From Bosea sp. (in: a-proteobacteria) (GTDB lineage: Bacteria; Pseudomonadota; Alphaproteobacteria; Rhizobiales; Beijerinckiaceae), in assembly GCF_023953965.1 (NCBI RefSeq), contig NZ_JAMLIX010000001.1, positions 186,001 to 250,000 on the forward strand: a stretch of 64,000 nt of DNA. Direction: 5' to 3'. Numbering within the stretch: position 1 is the stretch's first letter; the number at the start of each line of letters is the position of its first letter. Both the position numbers and the translations under genes were made by a program. The notes beneath the pieces are model-generated. The model searched no databases. It saw only the letters and a list, made by a program, of their open reading frames with translations, and had not been told where the DNA came from. Positions 26,281 through 35,175 of the stretch are shown here, piece by piece.

Positions 26281-27237
26281 CTAATCCGTCTCTCCCTGTA
26301 TCTCAGGCGGCGATCCATCGGCCTCGCGCAGGTAGCGGAAGATTTCCGTATGGTCCGCGCCACGCCCCAGATGCGCTGAGGCCGCTTTCCAGAGAAGCTT
26401 CGCCTGGGCGAGGTTCGGCATCGCCAAACCGAGGCTCTCGGCCAGCCGCGCAGCGGTCTCAACATCCTTCGCCATCAGATCCATGGCGAAATTCGCCTTG
26501 GAGAATTCTCCCGTCAGAACGAAAGGCTTGATCTTGACCTCGGTCGAATTGTTGCGCCCGGTGGAGGCATTGACGATATCGATCATCACCGCCGGATCGA
26601 GGCCGAAGGACTGCGCGACGATGACGGCTTCGCAGGCCGCCGCCAGCCCGGCGGCGGAAATGAAGTTGTTCAGCGCCTTCGTCGCATGGCCGGATGCGAG
26701 CGAACCGGTGCGGAATACCTTGCCCATCGCGCCAAGGACCGGCAGTGCGGCGGCACAGGCGGCGTCATCGTCGCCGCCGAGCATGATCGCCAGCGTGCCG
26801 TCGACCGCCTTGCGGACCCCGCCGGAAACCGGCGCGTCCAGCAGAGAAACCCCGCTTTCGCGCAGAACGGCGCCCAGGGCGCGCGTCTCCATCGGATCCG
26901 ACGAACTCATGTCGACGACCAGACTGCCCGGCCGCAGCCCGGCTTTCAGGCCGCCCTCCCCGTCGCCCGCTCCCAGGCAGACGCGCTTCACGATCGCCGA
27001 ATTGGGCAGCATCAGGATCGTAAGGTCGACCTGCCCGGCGAGCGCTTCCGCGGAGGGCGCGGCAACGGCCGCGACATCGCCCGCCAATCGCCGTGTGACG
27101 TCAGCGTCGATGTCGAAGAGGTGAAGCGGAAAGCCCGCGCGCGCCAGGCAACGGACCATCGGCTCGCCCATCTTGCCGAGGCCGATGAAGCCGACGCGGG
27201 GCCGTACCGGAGCGGGCTGATGCTCACTTGTCGGCAT
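26281..27237 (-). CDS. 3-hydroxyisobutyrate/beta-hydroxyacid dehydrogenase family protein
   Basis: This 318-residue NAD(P) enzyme has the N-terminal Rossmann motif GFIGLGKMGEPM (residues 16-27), the substrate loop DAPVSGG (134-140) and the catalytic lysine K187 in GHATKALNN. It reversibly oxidises a beta-hydroxy acid such as 3-hydroxyisobutyrate, tartronate semialdehyde or a related compound. The start overlaps the end of the carboxymuconolactone-decarboxylase-like gene by 14 bases, so it is part of the Liv operon. All key residues are present. Confidence 0.9.
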   Translation of the reverse strand: MPTSEHQPAPVRPRVGFIGLGKMGEPMVRCLARAGFPLHLFDIDADVTRRLAGDVAAVAAPSAEALAGQVDLTILMLPNSAIVKRVCLGAGDGEGGLKAGLRPGSLVVDMSSSDPMETRALGAVLRESGVSLLDAPVSGGVRKAVDGTLAIMLGGDDDAACAAALPVLGAMGKVFRTGSLASGHATKALNNFISAAGLAAACEAVIVAQSFGLDPAVMIDIVNASTGRNNSTEVKIKPFVLTGEFSKANFAMDLMAKDVETAARLAESLGLAMPNLAQAKLLWKAASAHLGRGADHTEIFRYLREADGSPPEIQGETD

Positions 27238-27607
27238 CGATCTGGCTCAGGACTTCGCGCGCGATCCGGAAGCTGTCGACCATCGCCGGCACGCCGCAAT
27301 ATATCCCGGCCTGCAGAAGCACCTCCTTGATCTCATCCCGGCTCAGGCCGTTGTTGATCGCGCCGCGAACATGGAGAGCCAGCTCATGCGGCCGGTTCAG
27401 GGCGCTGATCATGGCGAGGTTGATCATCGAGCGCGTCTTGGGCGGCAGGCCCTCACGCCCCCAGATTTCGCCCCAGCAATAGGTCGTGACCAGCTCCTGG
27501 AGATCTTTCGTGAAGTCGTCCACCTGGGTCAATGCCTTGTCGACATAGGCATCGCCGAGCGTTGCCCGGCGGATCTTCATTCCCTTTTCAAACATGTTCT
27601 GGTCCAT
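27224..27607 (-). CDS. Carboxymuconolactone decarboxylase (CMD) family protein
   Basis: This 127-residue protein has the CMD core: VTTYCWGEIWGREGLPPKTR, a run of helices with LNRPHELALHVRGAINNG, and the ending EIKEVLLQAGIYCGVPA. It is close in length to gamma-carboxymuconolactone decarboxylase (PcaC), which converts that lactone to 3-oxoadipate enol-lactone. The AhpD-type CxxC redox pair is absent, which favours the decarboxylase branch. It lies in an operon with an importer, a GMC oxidoreductase and a hydroxyacid dehydrogenase, so the natural substrate may be another lactone or keto acid. Confidence 0.85.
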   Translation of the reverse strand: MDQNMFEKGMKIRRATLGDAYVDKALTQVDDFTKDLQELVTTYCWGEIWGREGLPPKTRSMINLAMISALNRPHELALHVRGAINNGLSRDEIKEVLLQAGIYCGVPAMVDSFRIAREVLSQIDADK

Positions 27608-27633
27608 GCGGATGCTCCTGGCGTGAAAGCAGC

Positions 27634-29337
27634 TCAGTGCTGCCCGAGGATGATGTCACTGATCTTCTCGGCGACCATCATGGTCGGCAGCGTCGTATTG
27701 GCGCGCGGCACATCGGGGAAAATCGAAGCGTCGGCCACGCGCAGGCCCTCTACGCCCCGGACGCGCCCTTGCGCATCGACGACGGCCATCGGGTCGTCCG
27801 CAGCGCCCATCCGGCAGCTACAGGAGGCGTGCCACGCTCCGATCGCGCATGTCCTGACGAAGGCGGCGCATTCCTCATCGTCGTTCATCACGCCCTCGAT
27901 CGTGAACGCATCCATGACGACATTGCGGATCAGGATGTCCCGCAGCGCCTCCGGCCCATCCAGCAGGCGGGCCATGATGGCGGTCAGGATCTTGTTCCTG
28001 GCGGTGACGGCGCCGACCTGACGCACCTTTTCGCCATAGACGGCCGGGAAGGGATTGGCGGTTACGGCGCGCATGTCCGGCGTGTCGTAGAGCCGGCCGA
28101 CACGACGCACGCCATCCATCAGGCGCAGCAGGTCCCGCTCATCGGAGAGAAGGTTGAAATCCACCTTCGGTTGATCGCGCCAGTCGGCGCTGTTCAGCCG
28201 GATGCGTCCGTCCCGGGAATAGGTCTTGTAGACGCAGATATTCAGCGAGCCGATCTGCCGCCCCACGGCATGCCAGGCAGCGCGGGACACCGGCGAGACG
28301 GACATGTCGCCGACGGGCGCGCCGGCGATGTTCGAGGAATAGCGCCATGCCGCCAGAAGGTGGCGCTGCGTGCGGCCGTCGAGCCGGCCTTCCGGCTTGA
28401 TGAAGGACGCCACCGCCACGCAGGGGTGGTCCGTCAGGTGACGGCCGACGCCGGGAAGGTCGCGCACGACCTCGATCCCGAGCGCCGCCAGATCCGCGGC
28501 GGGCCCGATCCCGGAGCGCAGGAGATGAGCCGGCGAATAAACCGCACCTGAAGACAGAATGACCTCCTGGCCGCGGAATTCGACATCCTTGCCGTCCCTG
28601 CGCGCCACGACGCCGATGCATCGCGTCCCGTCGAACAACAGGCGCGTGACCTCCGTCCCCGTCGATATCTCGAGATTGGGGCGCAGCCGCGTGGCCGGGT
28701 CGAGATAGCCGATCGCCGAGGATACCCGCCGGTCGTAGAGATTGGCGATCGTGGCCGGATAGAAGCCGTCCTCGAAATCCCCGTTCTGGTCGAGCTTGAA
28801 CGGATGCCCGTGGCTCTGGAGGGCATCCCTCAGCGCCGTCATATGCTTCGGCCAGTAATCCGGGAAGATCCGCCTGATCGGAATCCGGCCTTCCTTGCCG
28901 TGGAGCGGGCCGTCGCAATCGATATCCCGCTCGATCTTGCGGAAATAGGGCAGGACATCGTCCCACCCCCATCCCGTCGCGCCCATCTCCTGCCACTGGT
29001 CGTAGTCGCCCGGCGCGCCGCGGTTCGCCAGTTGCCCGTTGATGGACGACCCGCCGCCCAGGACCCGCGCCTGCTCGTATTTCCGCAAGTGCCGGCTGCG
29101 GTCCGGATCGTCGTTGCCGATCCCGTCCGTGGTGACGCGCAGCTGCGACCAGGTGAAGCCCGAGCTCAGATAGGCAAAGCCGGGATAGGAATTCAGGATG
29201 GCCTCGGGAACCCGGCCATCGGGCGTGTCGGGGCCCGCCTCGCAGAGCAGGACGCGGTTGCCCGAACGGGCGGACAGCCGGTTGGCGAGGATGCAGCCTG
29301 CCGCTCCGCCTCCCACCACGATGTAGTCATATGCCAT
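27634..29337 (-). CDS. GMC-family FAD oxidoreductase (choline dehydrogenase-like)
   Basis: This protein is 567 residues long from ATG 29337. The N-terminal dinucleotide motif DYIVVGGGAAGCILANRLS (residues 4-22), a second GMC signature ILSSGAVYSPAHLLRSGIGP, and the C-terminal active-site region GAWHASCSCRMG followed by ANTTLPTMM are all present. The His in WHASCSC is the expected catalytic base. The enzyme oxidises an alcohol to an aldehyde or ketone with FAD. The frame is open upstream to 29475, but that overlaps the LivM gene. It follows LivM by 29 bases and belongs to the importer operon. Confidence 0.9.
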   Translation of the reverse strand: MAYDYIVVGGGAAGCILANRLSARSGNRVLLCEAGPDTPDGRVPEAILNSYPGFAYLSSGFTWSQLRVTTDGIGNDDPDRSRHLRKYEQARVLGGGSSINGQLANRGAPGDYDQWQEMGATGWGWDDVLPYFRKIERDIDCDGPLHGKEGRIPIRRIFPDYWPKHMTALRDALQSHGHPFKLDQNGDFEDGFYPATIANLYDRRVSSAIGYLDPATRLRPNLEISTGTEVTRLLFDGTRCIGVVARRDGKDVEFRGQEVILSSGAVYSPAHLLRSGIGPAADLAALGIEVVRDLPGVGRHLTDHPCVAVASFIKPEGRLDGRTQRHLLAAWRYSSNIAGAPVGDMSVSPVSRAAWHAVGRQIGSLNICVYKTYSRDGRIRLNSADWRDQPKVDFNLLSDERDLLRLMDGVRRVGRLYDTPDMRAVTANPFPAVYGEKVRQVGAVTARNKILTAIMARLLDGPEALRDILIRNVVMDAFTIEGVMNDDEECAAFVRTCAIGAWHASCSCRMGAADDPMAVVDAQGRVRGVEGLRVADASIFPDVPRANTTLPTMMVAEKISDIILGQH

Positions 29338-29366
29338 CGGTTCGATCCTGAAACGGTCGCCTCTGC

Positions 29367-30368
29367 TCAGTGGCCTTGCGCAGCCGCGTCGCGACGGCTG
29401 GAGCCGAAGAACCGGGTGACGGCGCGGCCGGGGCGAGAGCTGAACAGACCGGTCACGCCGCCGGGAAAGGTACACAGGACCAGGAGCAGGATCACGCCCA
29501 GAACGATCTTGTCGCCGTAGGCGCCGAGCGAGAAATAGTTCTTTTGAACCAAGAGGAAAGTCGTTCCGAGCAACGGCCCGAGCAGGATGCGGCGCCCGAA
29601 GATGACGACGGCGGTCAACATCAGCACCAGGAAATAGGTCTGGAACAGATCCGGCCCGACATAGGCCCGCTGATAGGCATAGAGCCAGCCGCCGGCCGCC
29701 GTCAGCGGCGCCGACAGGATCAGCACCATCAAGCGAACCCTCGAGCCGTCGATGCCGCTGGCGGTGGCGAGCTGCGGGTTCATGTGAACCATCAGCGCCG
29801 CCTTCCCCAGCCGGGAGGCCCTGAAGCGATGCACGAAAAACAGCACGAGCAGCAGCAGGGTATAGGCGAACGGCCAGAAATCCCGGCTGTTGACCGCAGT
29901 CAGCGCGATGCCGGGCAAGGGCAGCTCGAGCGGCGGAATGCCGATGATGCCTTCGGAGGCACCGAGCGCGCTCCAGTTATAGGCGATCGTGAAGCAGACG
30001 ATATTGGCGGCATAGGTCACGAGCGAGAAGGCGAATTCCCTCAGGTGCAGGGTGACATAGCCCAGCACCGCCGCGAAAAGCCCGCCCACCGCCAGCGAGG
30101 CGAGCAAGGTCTCCCAGCCGTTCCAGCCATAGCCGGTCGCCAACATGCCGGCGGTATAGGAACCGGCGGCGAAGAAGGTCGTGTGAGCCAGGCTGACCTC
30201 GCCCAGATCGGAGAGCACGATGTCCATGCCATAGGCCATGACGCTGAAGATCATGATCACGACCAGCGTGTCGTAGAAGAACAGCGAGACGCCGAGAAGG
30301 CCCGGCAGAAAGCCGATGACGACCGCGATCGCCGCGATTGCGAGCGCCCTCAGGATCGAACTGCGCAT
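29367..30368 (-). CDS. Branched-chain-type ABC permease, LivM-like
   Basis: This 333-residue integral membrane protein starts at ATG 30368, two bases after the LivH-like stop. There are about nine hydrophobic segments. The LivM signatures LSDLGEVSLAHTTFFAAGSY near residue 50 and ARSIPLAA-like SRLGKAALMVHMNPQLATASGI near residue 190 are visible. It forms the membrane channel with the LivH-like protein. Substrates of this class include branched amino acids, aromatic acids, amides and urea. Confidence 0.9.
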   Translation of the reverse strand: MRSSILRALAIAAIAVVIGFLPGLLGVSLFFYDTLVVIMIFSVMAYGMDIVLSDLGEVSLAHTTFFAAGSYTAGMLATGYGWNGWETLLASLAVGGLFAAVLGYVTLHLREFAFSLVTYAANIVCFTIAYNWSALGASEGIIGIPPLELPLPGIALTAVNSRDFWPFAYTLLLLVLFFVHRFRASRLGKAALMVHMNPQLATASGIDGSRVRLMVLILSAPLTAAGGWLYAYQRAYVGPDLFQTYFLVLMLTAVVIFGRRILLGPLLGTTFLLVQKNYFSLGAYGDKIVLGVILLLVLCTFPGGVTGLFSSRPGRAVTRFFGSSRRDAAAQGH

Positions 30369-30370
30369 GA

Positions 30371-31234
30371 CTAGGCCCTCTTTCCGGCTGCCAGCCCGCC
30401 GGGGCGCGCGACCATGATGAAGATCAGGACGAGGAATGCCGCCGCGGAGGTGTAGGCCGGCGCGACGAACGCGCCGACGACGGCGGTGAAGATGCCCAGC
30501 ACCAGCCCGGCGACATAGCTGCCGGTGATGCTTCCCATGCCGCCGAGCACGACCACGACGAAGGTCATGATCACCTGATCGAACCCCATCGACGGGTCGA
30601 TGGGCATGCGCGGCGCGACCACGGCCGCGGCGAAAACGACGGCCGCGCCCTCGAACGCGAAGACGACGAAATAGACCCAGCTCGTGCTGATGCCGGCAAG
30701 CTGGGTCAATTTCGGATCCTCCGCGACCATGCGGATCCAGGCGCCGAGCTTGGTGCGCACCATGATGAAGCGCAGCGCCAGGAACAGGATGATCGTGACC
30801 AGGACGACGAGGACATCCTGGGCCGTGAAGATGACCGTGCCGAAAGAGATGTTGATCTTGTCGAACGGGCTGTCGATGAACTGGGATTGCGCGCCGAAGA
30901 GCGTTCCCGCCGTGCCTTCGAGAATCTGCCCGAAACCCAGGGTCGCGATCATCAGGCTGACGAGGTTCTGCTCGATCGTCAGGCGGATCAGGGCCCGCTG
31001 CATCAGCGCGCCGAGCACCGCCCCGGCCACGACGGCAAGGGGGATCGACAGCAGATAGGGCAGGCCGAAGGCGCGCATGAACCACCAGGTCAGGAACGCC
31101 CCGAACATGTACATCTGGCCATGCCCGAAATTCACCAGACGCGCCGTCCCCAGCAGCACCGTCCAGCCGATCGCCACCAGGGCATAGCCATGCCCGATGA
31201 TGACGCCGTTCACCAGTTGCTGGACGATGTTCAT
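30371..31234 (-). CDS. Branched-chain-type ABC permease, LivH-like
   Basis: This 287-residue membrane protein starts at ATG 31234, overlapping the stop of the LivF-like ATPase gene by four bases. The N-terminus QQLVNGVIIGHGYALVAIG and TARLVNFGHGQMYMFGAFL are the family signature, and GGMGSITGSYVAGLVLGI near the C-terminus is the conserved LivH loop. It pairs with the LivM-like permease. The frame runs upstream to 31969, but that part is inside the LivF-like gene. Confidence 0.9.
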   Translation of the reverse strand: MNIVQQLVNGVIIGHGYALVAIGWTVLLGTARLVNFGHGQMYMFGAFLTWWFMRAFGLPYLLSIPLAVVAGAVLGALMQRALIRLTIEQNLVSLMIATLGFGQILEGTAGTLFGAQSQFIDSPFDKINISFGTVIFTAQDVLVVLVTIILFLALRFIMVRTKLGAWIRMVAEDPKLTQLAGISTSWVYFVVFAFEGAAVVFAAAVVAPRMPIDPSMGFDQVIMTFVVVVLGGMGSITGSYVAGLVLGIFTAVVGAFVAPAYTSAAAFLVLIFIMVARPGGLAAGKRA

Positions 31235-31959
31235 GCCTTGCCTCGTCCCAGATAGGCGTCGATGATGCGGGGGTCCTCGCGCATGACCGCGACGGGACCA
31301 TCGGCCGTGAATCGCCCCCGCTCCAGCAGGTAGAGATGGTCGACGACCTCGATCGCCGCGCGCACGTTCTGCTCGATCAGCAGCACCGCGAGCCCGTCGG
31401 CGACGAGCCCGCGGACCGTCCGCAGCATGTCCAGGATCAGACGCGGCGCGAGACCGATGGAAGGCTCGTCCAGGACCAGCACGCTCGGCCCCAGCCTGAG
31501 CGCCCGGGCGATCGCCAGCATCTGCCGCTCGCCGCCGCTCAGCGAGCCGGCCAGGTTCTCCCGCCGTTCCGCCAGGCGCGGGAACAGGTCGAAGATGTCG
31601 GCAACGCTGAAGACCCGGCTCGATCCCGCGACATCGGCCGTCATCGAGGTGAGATTCTCCATCACCGAAAGCTGCGGGAAAACGCCCGTCCCCTCCGGAA
31701 CGAGGACGAGCCCGCGGCGGACGCGCCGGTCGGTCGCGAGGCCGGAGATCTCGCTTCCCGCCAGCCTGATGCTGCCCTTCGCCGAGGGGCGCCCGCGCGA
31801 CCAGCCGAGCAGCGCGTTCGCCATCGTGCTCTTTCCGGCGCCATTGGCGCCGGCGATGCCCACGAGCGTGCCGGAATGCAGGGTGAAGCCATCGATATTC
31901 ACGACCGGCTCGCCGCCATAGCCGACCATGAGGTTTCTGACTTCGAGAATGGCGCTCAT
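31231..31959 (-). CDS. Branched-chain-type ABC ATPase, LivF-like
   Basis: This 242-residue ATPase starts at ATG 31959, overlapping the LivG-like stop by four bases. Walker A is GANGAGKS (37-44), the signature LSGGERQMLAIARAL and Walker B VLVLDEPSIGLAP. The ending IDAYLG is typical of LivF. It powers the importer with the LivG-like subunit. Length and motifs are normal. Confidence 0.92.
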   Translation of the reverse strand: MSAILEVRNLMVGYGGEPVVNIDGFTLHSGTLVGIAGANGAGKSTMANALLGWSRGRPSAKGSIRLAGSEISGLATDRRVRRGLVLVPEGTGVFPQLSVMENLTSMTADVAGSSRVFSVADIFDLFPRLAERRENLAGSLSGGERQMLAIARALRLGPSVLVLDEPSIGLAPRLILDMLRTVRGLVADGLAVLLIEQNVRAAIEVVDHLYLLERGRFTADGPVAVMREDPRIIDAYLGRGKA

Positions 31960-32765
31960 GCCGCGGCACGCCCCAGATAGGCCTCCAGCACGCGCTCGTC
32001 GGCCTGGATCGCCTCGGGCAGGCCGGTCGCCAGCACCTGGCCCTGCTCCAGCACGACGATGCGATCGGCGAGTTCCATGACGAGATCCATGTGATGCTCG
32101 ATCAGGACGACGGCGTGCCCTTCCTGCCGCAATGTCCCGAGGACCTCGGCGAGCAGCGCCATATCCCGGCCGCCCAACCCCGCGGCGGGCTCGTCGAGCA
32201 TGAAGCACTGAGCCTCGCCGGGACGGGTATCGGCATAGGCGAGTGCGATCGAAAACATGCGCTGCGTTCCGTATGGCAGTTCCGTCGGCAGAAGATCGTG
32301 CAGATCGCCCGGCACCTTGAAGCGCTCGAGACAGGCCCGCGCCGCGATGACGCCCTCAAGCCGCCGCCTGGCGGCGATCCATGGCAGCAAGACCGAGACG
32401 CCGAGCCCGGAACCATGCGTCTCCTGCAGCACGCCGAGCATGTTCTCGAGCACGCTCATGCCGTTGAAAAAGGCGTTCTGCTGGAATGTCCGGCGAACAC
32501 CGCTTTCAGCGAGGCGATGAGGAGGCTCTGCCGTGACCTCCCGTCCCCGCAGGAAGACCCGGCCGTCGCGCTTCACGACATTCGTCGCGGCGTTGAAGCA
32601 GGTGCTCTTGCCCGCCCCGTTCGGGCCGATGATGCCCAGCATCTCGCCGGGCATCACCATCCACGAGACATCCTTCAGGGCCTGGAACCCGCCGAAGCGC
32701 ACGGACAATCCGCGGACTTCCATCAGCGGGGCCGAGGCCCCGCCGGGTTGACCGCCTGCCATCAC
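31956..32765 (-). CDS. Branched-chain-type ABC ATPase, LivG-like
   Basis: This 269-residue ATPase has Walker A GPNGAGKS (47-54), a LivG-type signature region LPYGTQRMFSIALAYA in place of the canonical LSGGQ, and Walker B CFMLDEPAAGL. The end LEAYLG is typical of the family. The start overlaps the binding-protein stop by four bases. An extra stretch of about 15 residues precedes the first strand (MEVRGLSVRF), so an internal ATG at residue 15 is an alternative start. Confidence 0.9.
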   Translation of the reverse strand: MMAGGQPGGASAPLMEVRGLSVRFGGFQALKDVSWMVMPGEMLGIIGPNGAGKSTCFNAATNVVKRDGRVFLRGREVTAEPPHRLAESGVRRTFQQNAFFNGMSVLENMLGVLQETHGSGLGVSVLLPWIAARRRLEGVIAARACLERFKVPGDLHDLLPTELPYGTQRMFSIALAYADTRPGEAQCFMLDEPAAGLGGRDMALLAEVLGTLRQEGHAVVLIEHHMDLVMELADRIVVLEQGQVLATGLPEAIQADERVLEAYLGRAAA

Positions 32766-33970
32766 TTGGCCGACCGGATCCGGCCGTCCCTGACGATGAC
32801 CGGCATGAGGCGGTGATTGAGCTGGCCATCCTCGCGGAAGGTCACGTCGCCCAGGATCGTGCCCTTCACGGTGTGGCCCTGGATCGCCCTGCCGAGCTTC
32901 TCGCGATCGAGCGTCTGCTGGCTGTTGGCGGTCAAGGCCCAGATCTGAAGGGCCGCGGCCGTCAGCGCCATGTACTTGTCGGGCTCGCTGACGCCCTGCT
33001 TCCTGAGCTCCGCCACGAAACGCTGGTGGACCGCGTCGGCGCCGAGCGAGGGGGCATCCGAGACGTAGATGTCCGAGCCGGTCAAGCCGTTGGCGGAGGC
33101 GCCGAGCGCATCGATCATCGGCTGCGAGATCTGGCCCACGGTCATCACGACCGCGGCGGGGATCTCCATCTGCCTGTATTGCTGGACCAGGGCCGGCATG
33201 CCCGACGCGTCGCTGGCGTTGATCAGGACGACGGCATCCGGGTTCGCGCCCTTGATGTTGGACAGCGCCACGCGGAAATCCGTCTGCTGGAACGGGAAGA
33301 GCTGCTCGGACACCTTTTCGTACTGCCAGCCCCGCGCCTTCAGGCTGTCCTCGATGCCCTTCTGGGTGGACTTTCCGTAGGCGTCGTTCTCGACGACGAA
33401 GCCGATCCGGCGGGCCTTGAGCGTGTCGATGATGTACTGCGCCGTCGCCTCCCCGTCCAAGGCGCCGGAGCTGTTCATCCGGATGGCGTAGGGATTGGTC
33501 TTGTTGCCGAGGATGGCATCGGCCTTCGCCGCGATGGTGATGTCGAGGACGTTGCCGCGGGCGATGATCGGCTGCATCGCGAGCGTGACCGGGCTGTTGT
33601 AGCCCTCGATGATGACCGACGCGCCCAGCGACAGGAGCTCGCTCGCCTTGGCGGCACCGACCGCCGGCGTGCTTTCGTCGTCGCGGATGATGAGCTCGAT
33701 CGGCCGCCCCATCACGCCGCCGTCGCCGTTGATGAGCGAGACCATCGCGGTGGCGGCCTTGGCCATGCCCTGACCGACCGGCCCCGCGCCTCCGCTCATC
33801 GGGAAGATCGCCCCGACCTTGATGGGGTCGGCGGCCTGCGCGGGCCCGACGCCGGAAATCCCTCCCAGCACGGCGGCGGCGCCGACGGTCGCGATCGCCA
33901 GAACGACGCGCCGCGATGCGCCGGACTTCCGGCCAGGCGAAATGCAGACAGGTTCATTGCGCAGGAACAT
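32762..33970 (-). CDS. Branched-chain-type ABC substrate-binding protein (LivK-like)
   Basis: This 402-residue secreted protein has a long basic N-terminal region with SRR, a hydrophobic core (residues 21-40) and a probable cleavage after AQA (about residue 46). The mature part begins DPIKVGAIFPMSGGAGPVGQ, the standard start of family 6 peripla-type receptors. It is the first gene of the operon binding protein-LivG-LivF-LivH-LivM-GMC oxidoreductase-CMD-hydroxyacid dehydrogenase, nearly all coupled by overlaps. This order implies the ligand is the substrate of the following enzymes. Confidence 0.92.
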   Translation of the reverse strand: MFLRNEPVCISPGRKSGASRRVVLAIATVGAAAVLGGISGVGPAQAADPIKVGAIFPMSGGAGPVGQGMAKAATAMVSLINGDGGVMGRPIELIIRDDESTPAVGAAKASELLSLGASVIIEGYNSPVTLAMQPIIARGNVLDITIAAKADAILGNKTNPYAIRMNSSGALDGEATAQYIIDTLKARRIGFVVENDAYGKSTQKGIEDSLKARGWQYEKVSEQLFPFQQTDFRVALSNIKGANPDAVVLINASDASGMPALVQQYRQMEIPAAVVMTVGQISQPMIDALGASANGLTGSDIYVSDAPSLGADAVHQRFVAELRKQGVSEPDKYMALTAAALQIWALTANSQQTLDREKLGRAIQGHTVKGTILGDVTFREDGQLNHRLMPVIVRDGRIRSAK

Positions 33971-34275
33971 CGTCGTCCTCCCTCCCAGGTCGAGATTATT
34001 TGGTCATTATTCCGGGTTTTCTGATGCAGGCCATGGCGCATGGCAAATGCCGTTTCGGCAATTTCCTTATCTCGATTCAGTCGCCGGCGCGGGCCGCGGC
34101 CTCGAAAATCCAGCGCTCCGCCGACCGCGCCCGGCCCCGGTCCGATACTTGGCGCGCAGGGCCGAATATCTCCTTTCGGCATGCTCACGATGCCTTTTTA
34201 CGCATTGCATTCCGCGCGAAGCGGAAATTATTTTTGTCGGAAAATGCTGCTTAACTAAGCGATGCGAAAGAGAGC
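33971..34275. promoter_or_regulatory. Divergent intergenic region between LivK-like and SMP-30 genes
   Basis: This 305-base gap separates two divergent genes and holds no gene that I can support. It must contain the promoters for the leftward Liv operon and the rightward lactonase gene. Two small inverted repeats are visible: TGCCG-TTT-CGGCA near 34048-34060, and TTCCGC-GCGAA-GCGGAA at 34210-34226 followed by ATTATTTTT. The second resembles a weak intrinsic terminator or attenuator just ahead of the lactonase gene. Confidence 0.4.
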
Positions 34276-35145
34276 ATGGAATATAGTATAGTCTCTCTCC
34301 TGAATACCGGTGACTCTCTCGGCGAATCGCCGGTCTGGATTGCCGGGGAGAGGCGCCTTTATTGGGTGGACGTTCGAAAGCCGTGCATTCATTCGTTCGA
34401 TCCGACGACGCGTGACTATCGTTGCATCGTCCTTCCGCGCATCGTGGGCTCGATCGTGGAACGGGCGCAGGGCGGATTGGCTGTCGTGTTTCGGAACGGT
34501 TTCGCGTTCTGGGACGGGGACGAGCCCGCTTTCCAGGCTCTGGACCACGAGCTCGGCGACGAGCGCTTCAACGACGCCAAATGCGATGCCCGAGGCCGGC
34601 TTTGGACAGGGACGCTGGACCGGGAACTGCGCGGCGGCATGGCCGCGCTCTATCGCATCGATCCGTCGTTGCACTGCGAGCGGATCGACGGCCCGTTCTC
34701 GATCGGCAACGGGCTGGCCTGGAGCCCGGATTACACCCGGTTCTACTTCACGGATACACGATCGAGGACTATCTTCGCCTATGATTACGATCTGGAAAGC
34801 GGCCGGGCCAGCAATCGCCGCGTCTTCGCGCATATAGCCGAAGAGGAAGGCGGCCGGCCCGATGGCTGCGCCATGGATGTCGAAGGCTGCCTGTGGAGCG
34901 TCATGGTGGGCGGCGGGCGCATCGCGCGCTACGCGCCGGACGGGCGGAAGATCGACGATATTCCTGTTCCCGTCCTGCATCCGACGAGTTGTTGCTTCGG
35001 CGGGCCGGATCTGAAGACCCTTTTCGTCACCAGCGCGCAGGCAACGGTGTCGACCGCGGAGGCGGCGCATCATCCGCTCGACGGCGCCACCTTCGCGATC
35101 GCGCTGCCGGTGGCCGGCATGCCGGTCGCGCCCTTCGGCGGCTAG
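34276..35145 (+). CDS. SMP-30/gluconolactonase/LRE family protein
   Basis: This 289-residue six-bladed propeller lactonase has the metal-site and family motifs GDSLGESPVW (E near residue 16), WVDVRKPCIH, NDAKCDARGRLWTGTLD, SIGNGLAWSPD and RPDGCAMDVEGCLW. Members hydrolyse sugar lactones or other lactones with a divalent metal. Its position next to the CMD-like and GMC genes of the divergent operon fits opening of a lactone produced by those enzymes. The start codon has only a weak AAAGAGA ribosome site. Confidence 0.88.
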   Translation: MEYSIVSLLNTGDSLGESPVWIAGERRLYWVDVRKPCIHSFDPTTRDYRCIVLPRIVGSIVERAQGGLAVVFRNGFAFWDGDEPAFQALDHELGDERFNDAKCDARGRLWTGTLDRELRGGMAALYRIDPSLHCERIDGPFSIGNGLAWSPDYTRFYFTDTRSRTIFAYDYDLESGRASNRRVFAHIAEEEGGRPDGCAMDVEGCLWSVMVGGGRIARYAPDGRKIDDIPVPVLHPTSCCFGGPDLKTLFVTSAQATVSTAEAAHHPLDGATFAIALPVAGMPVAPFGG

Positions 35146-35175
35146 AGCATCGGAAACAGCGAGAGAGACTGAGCC

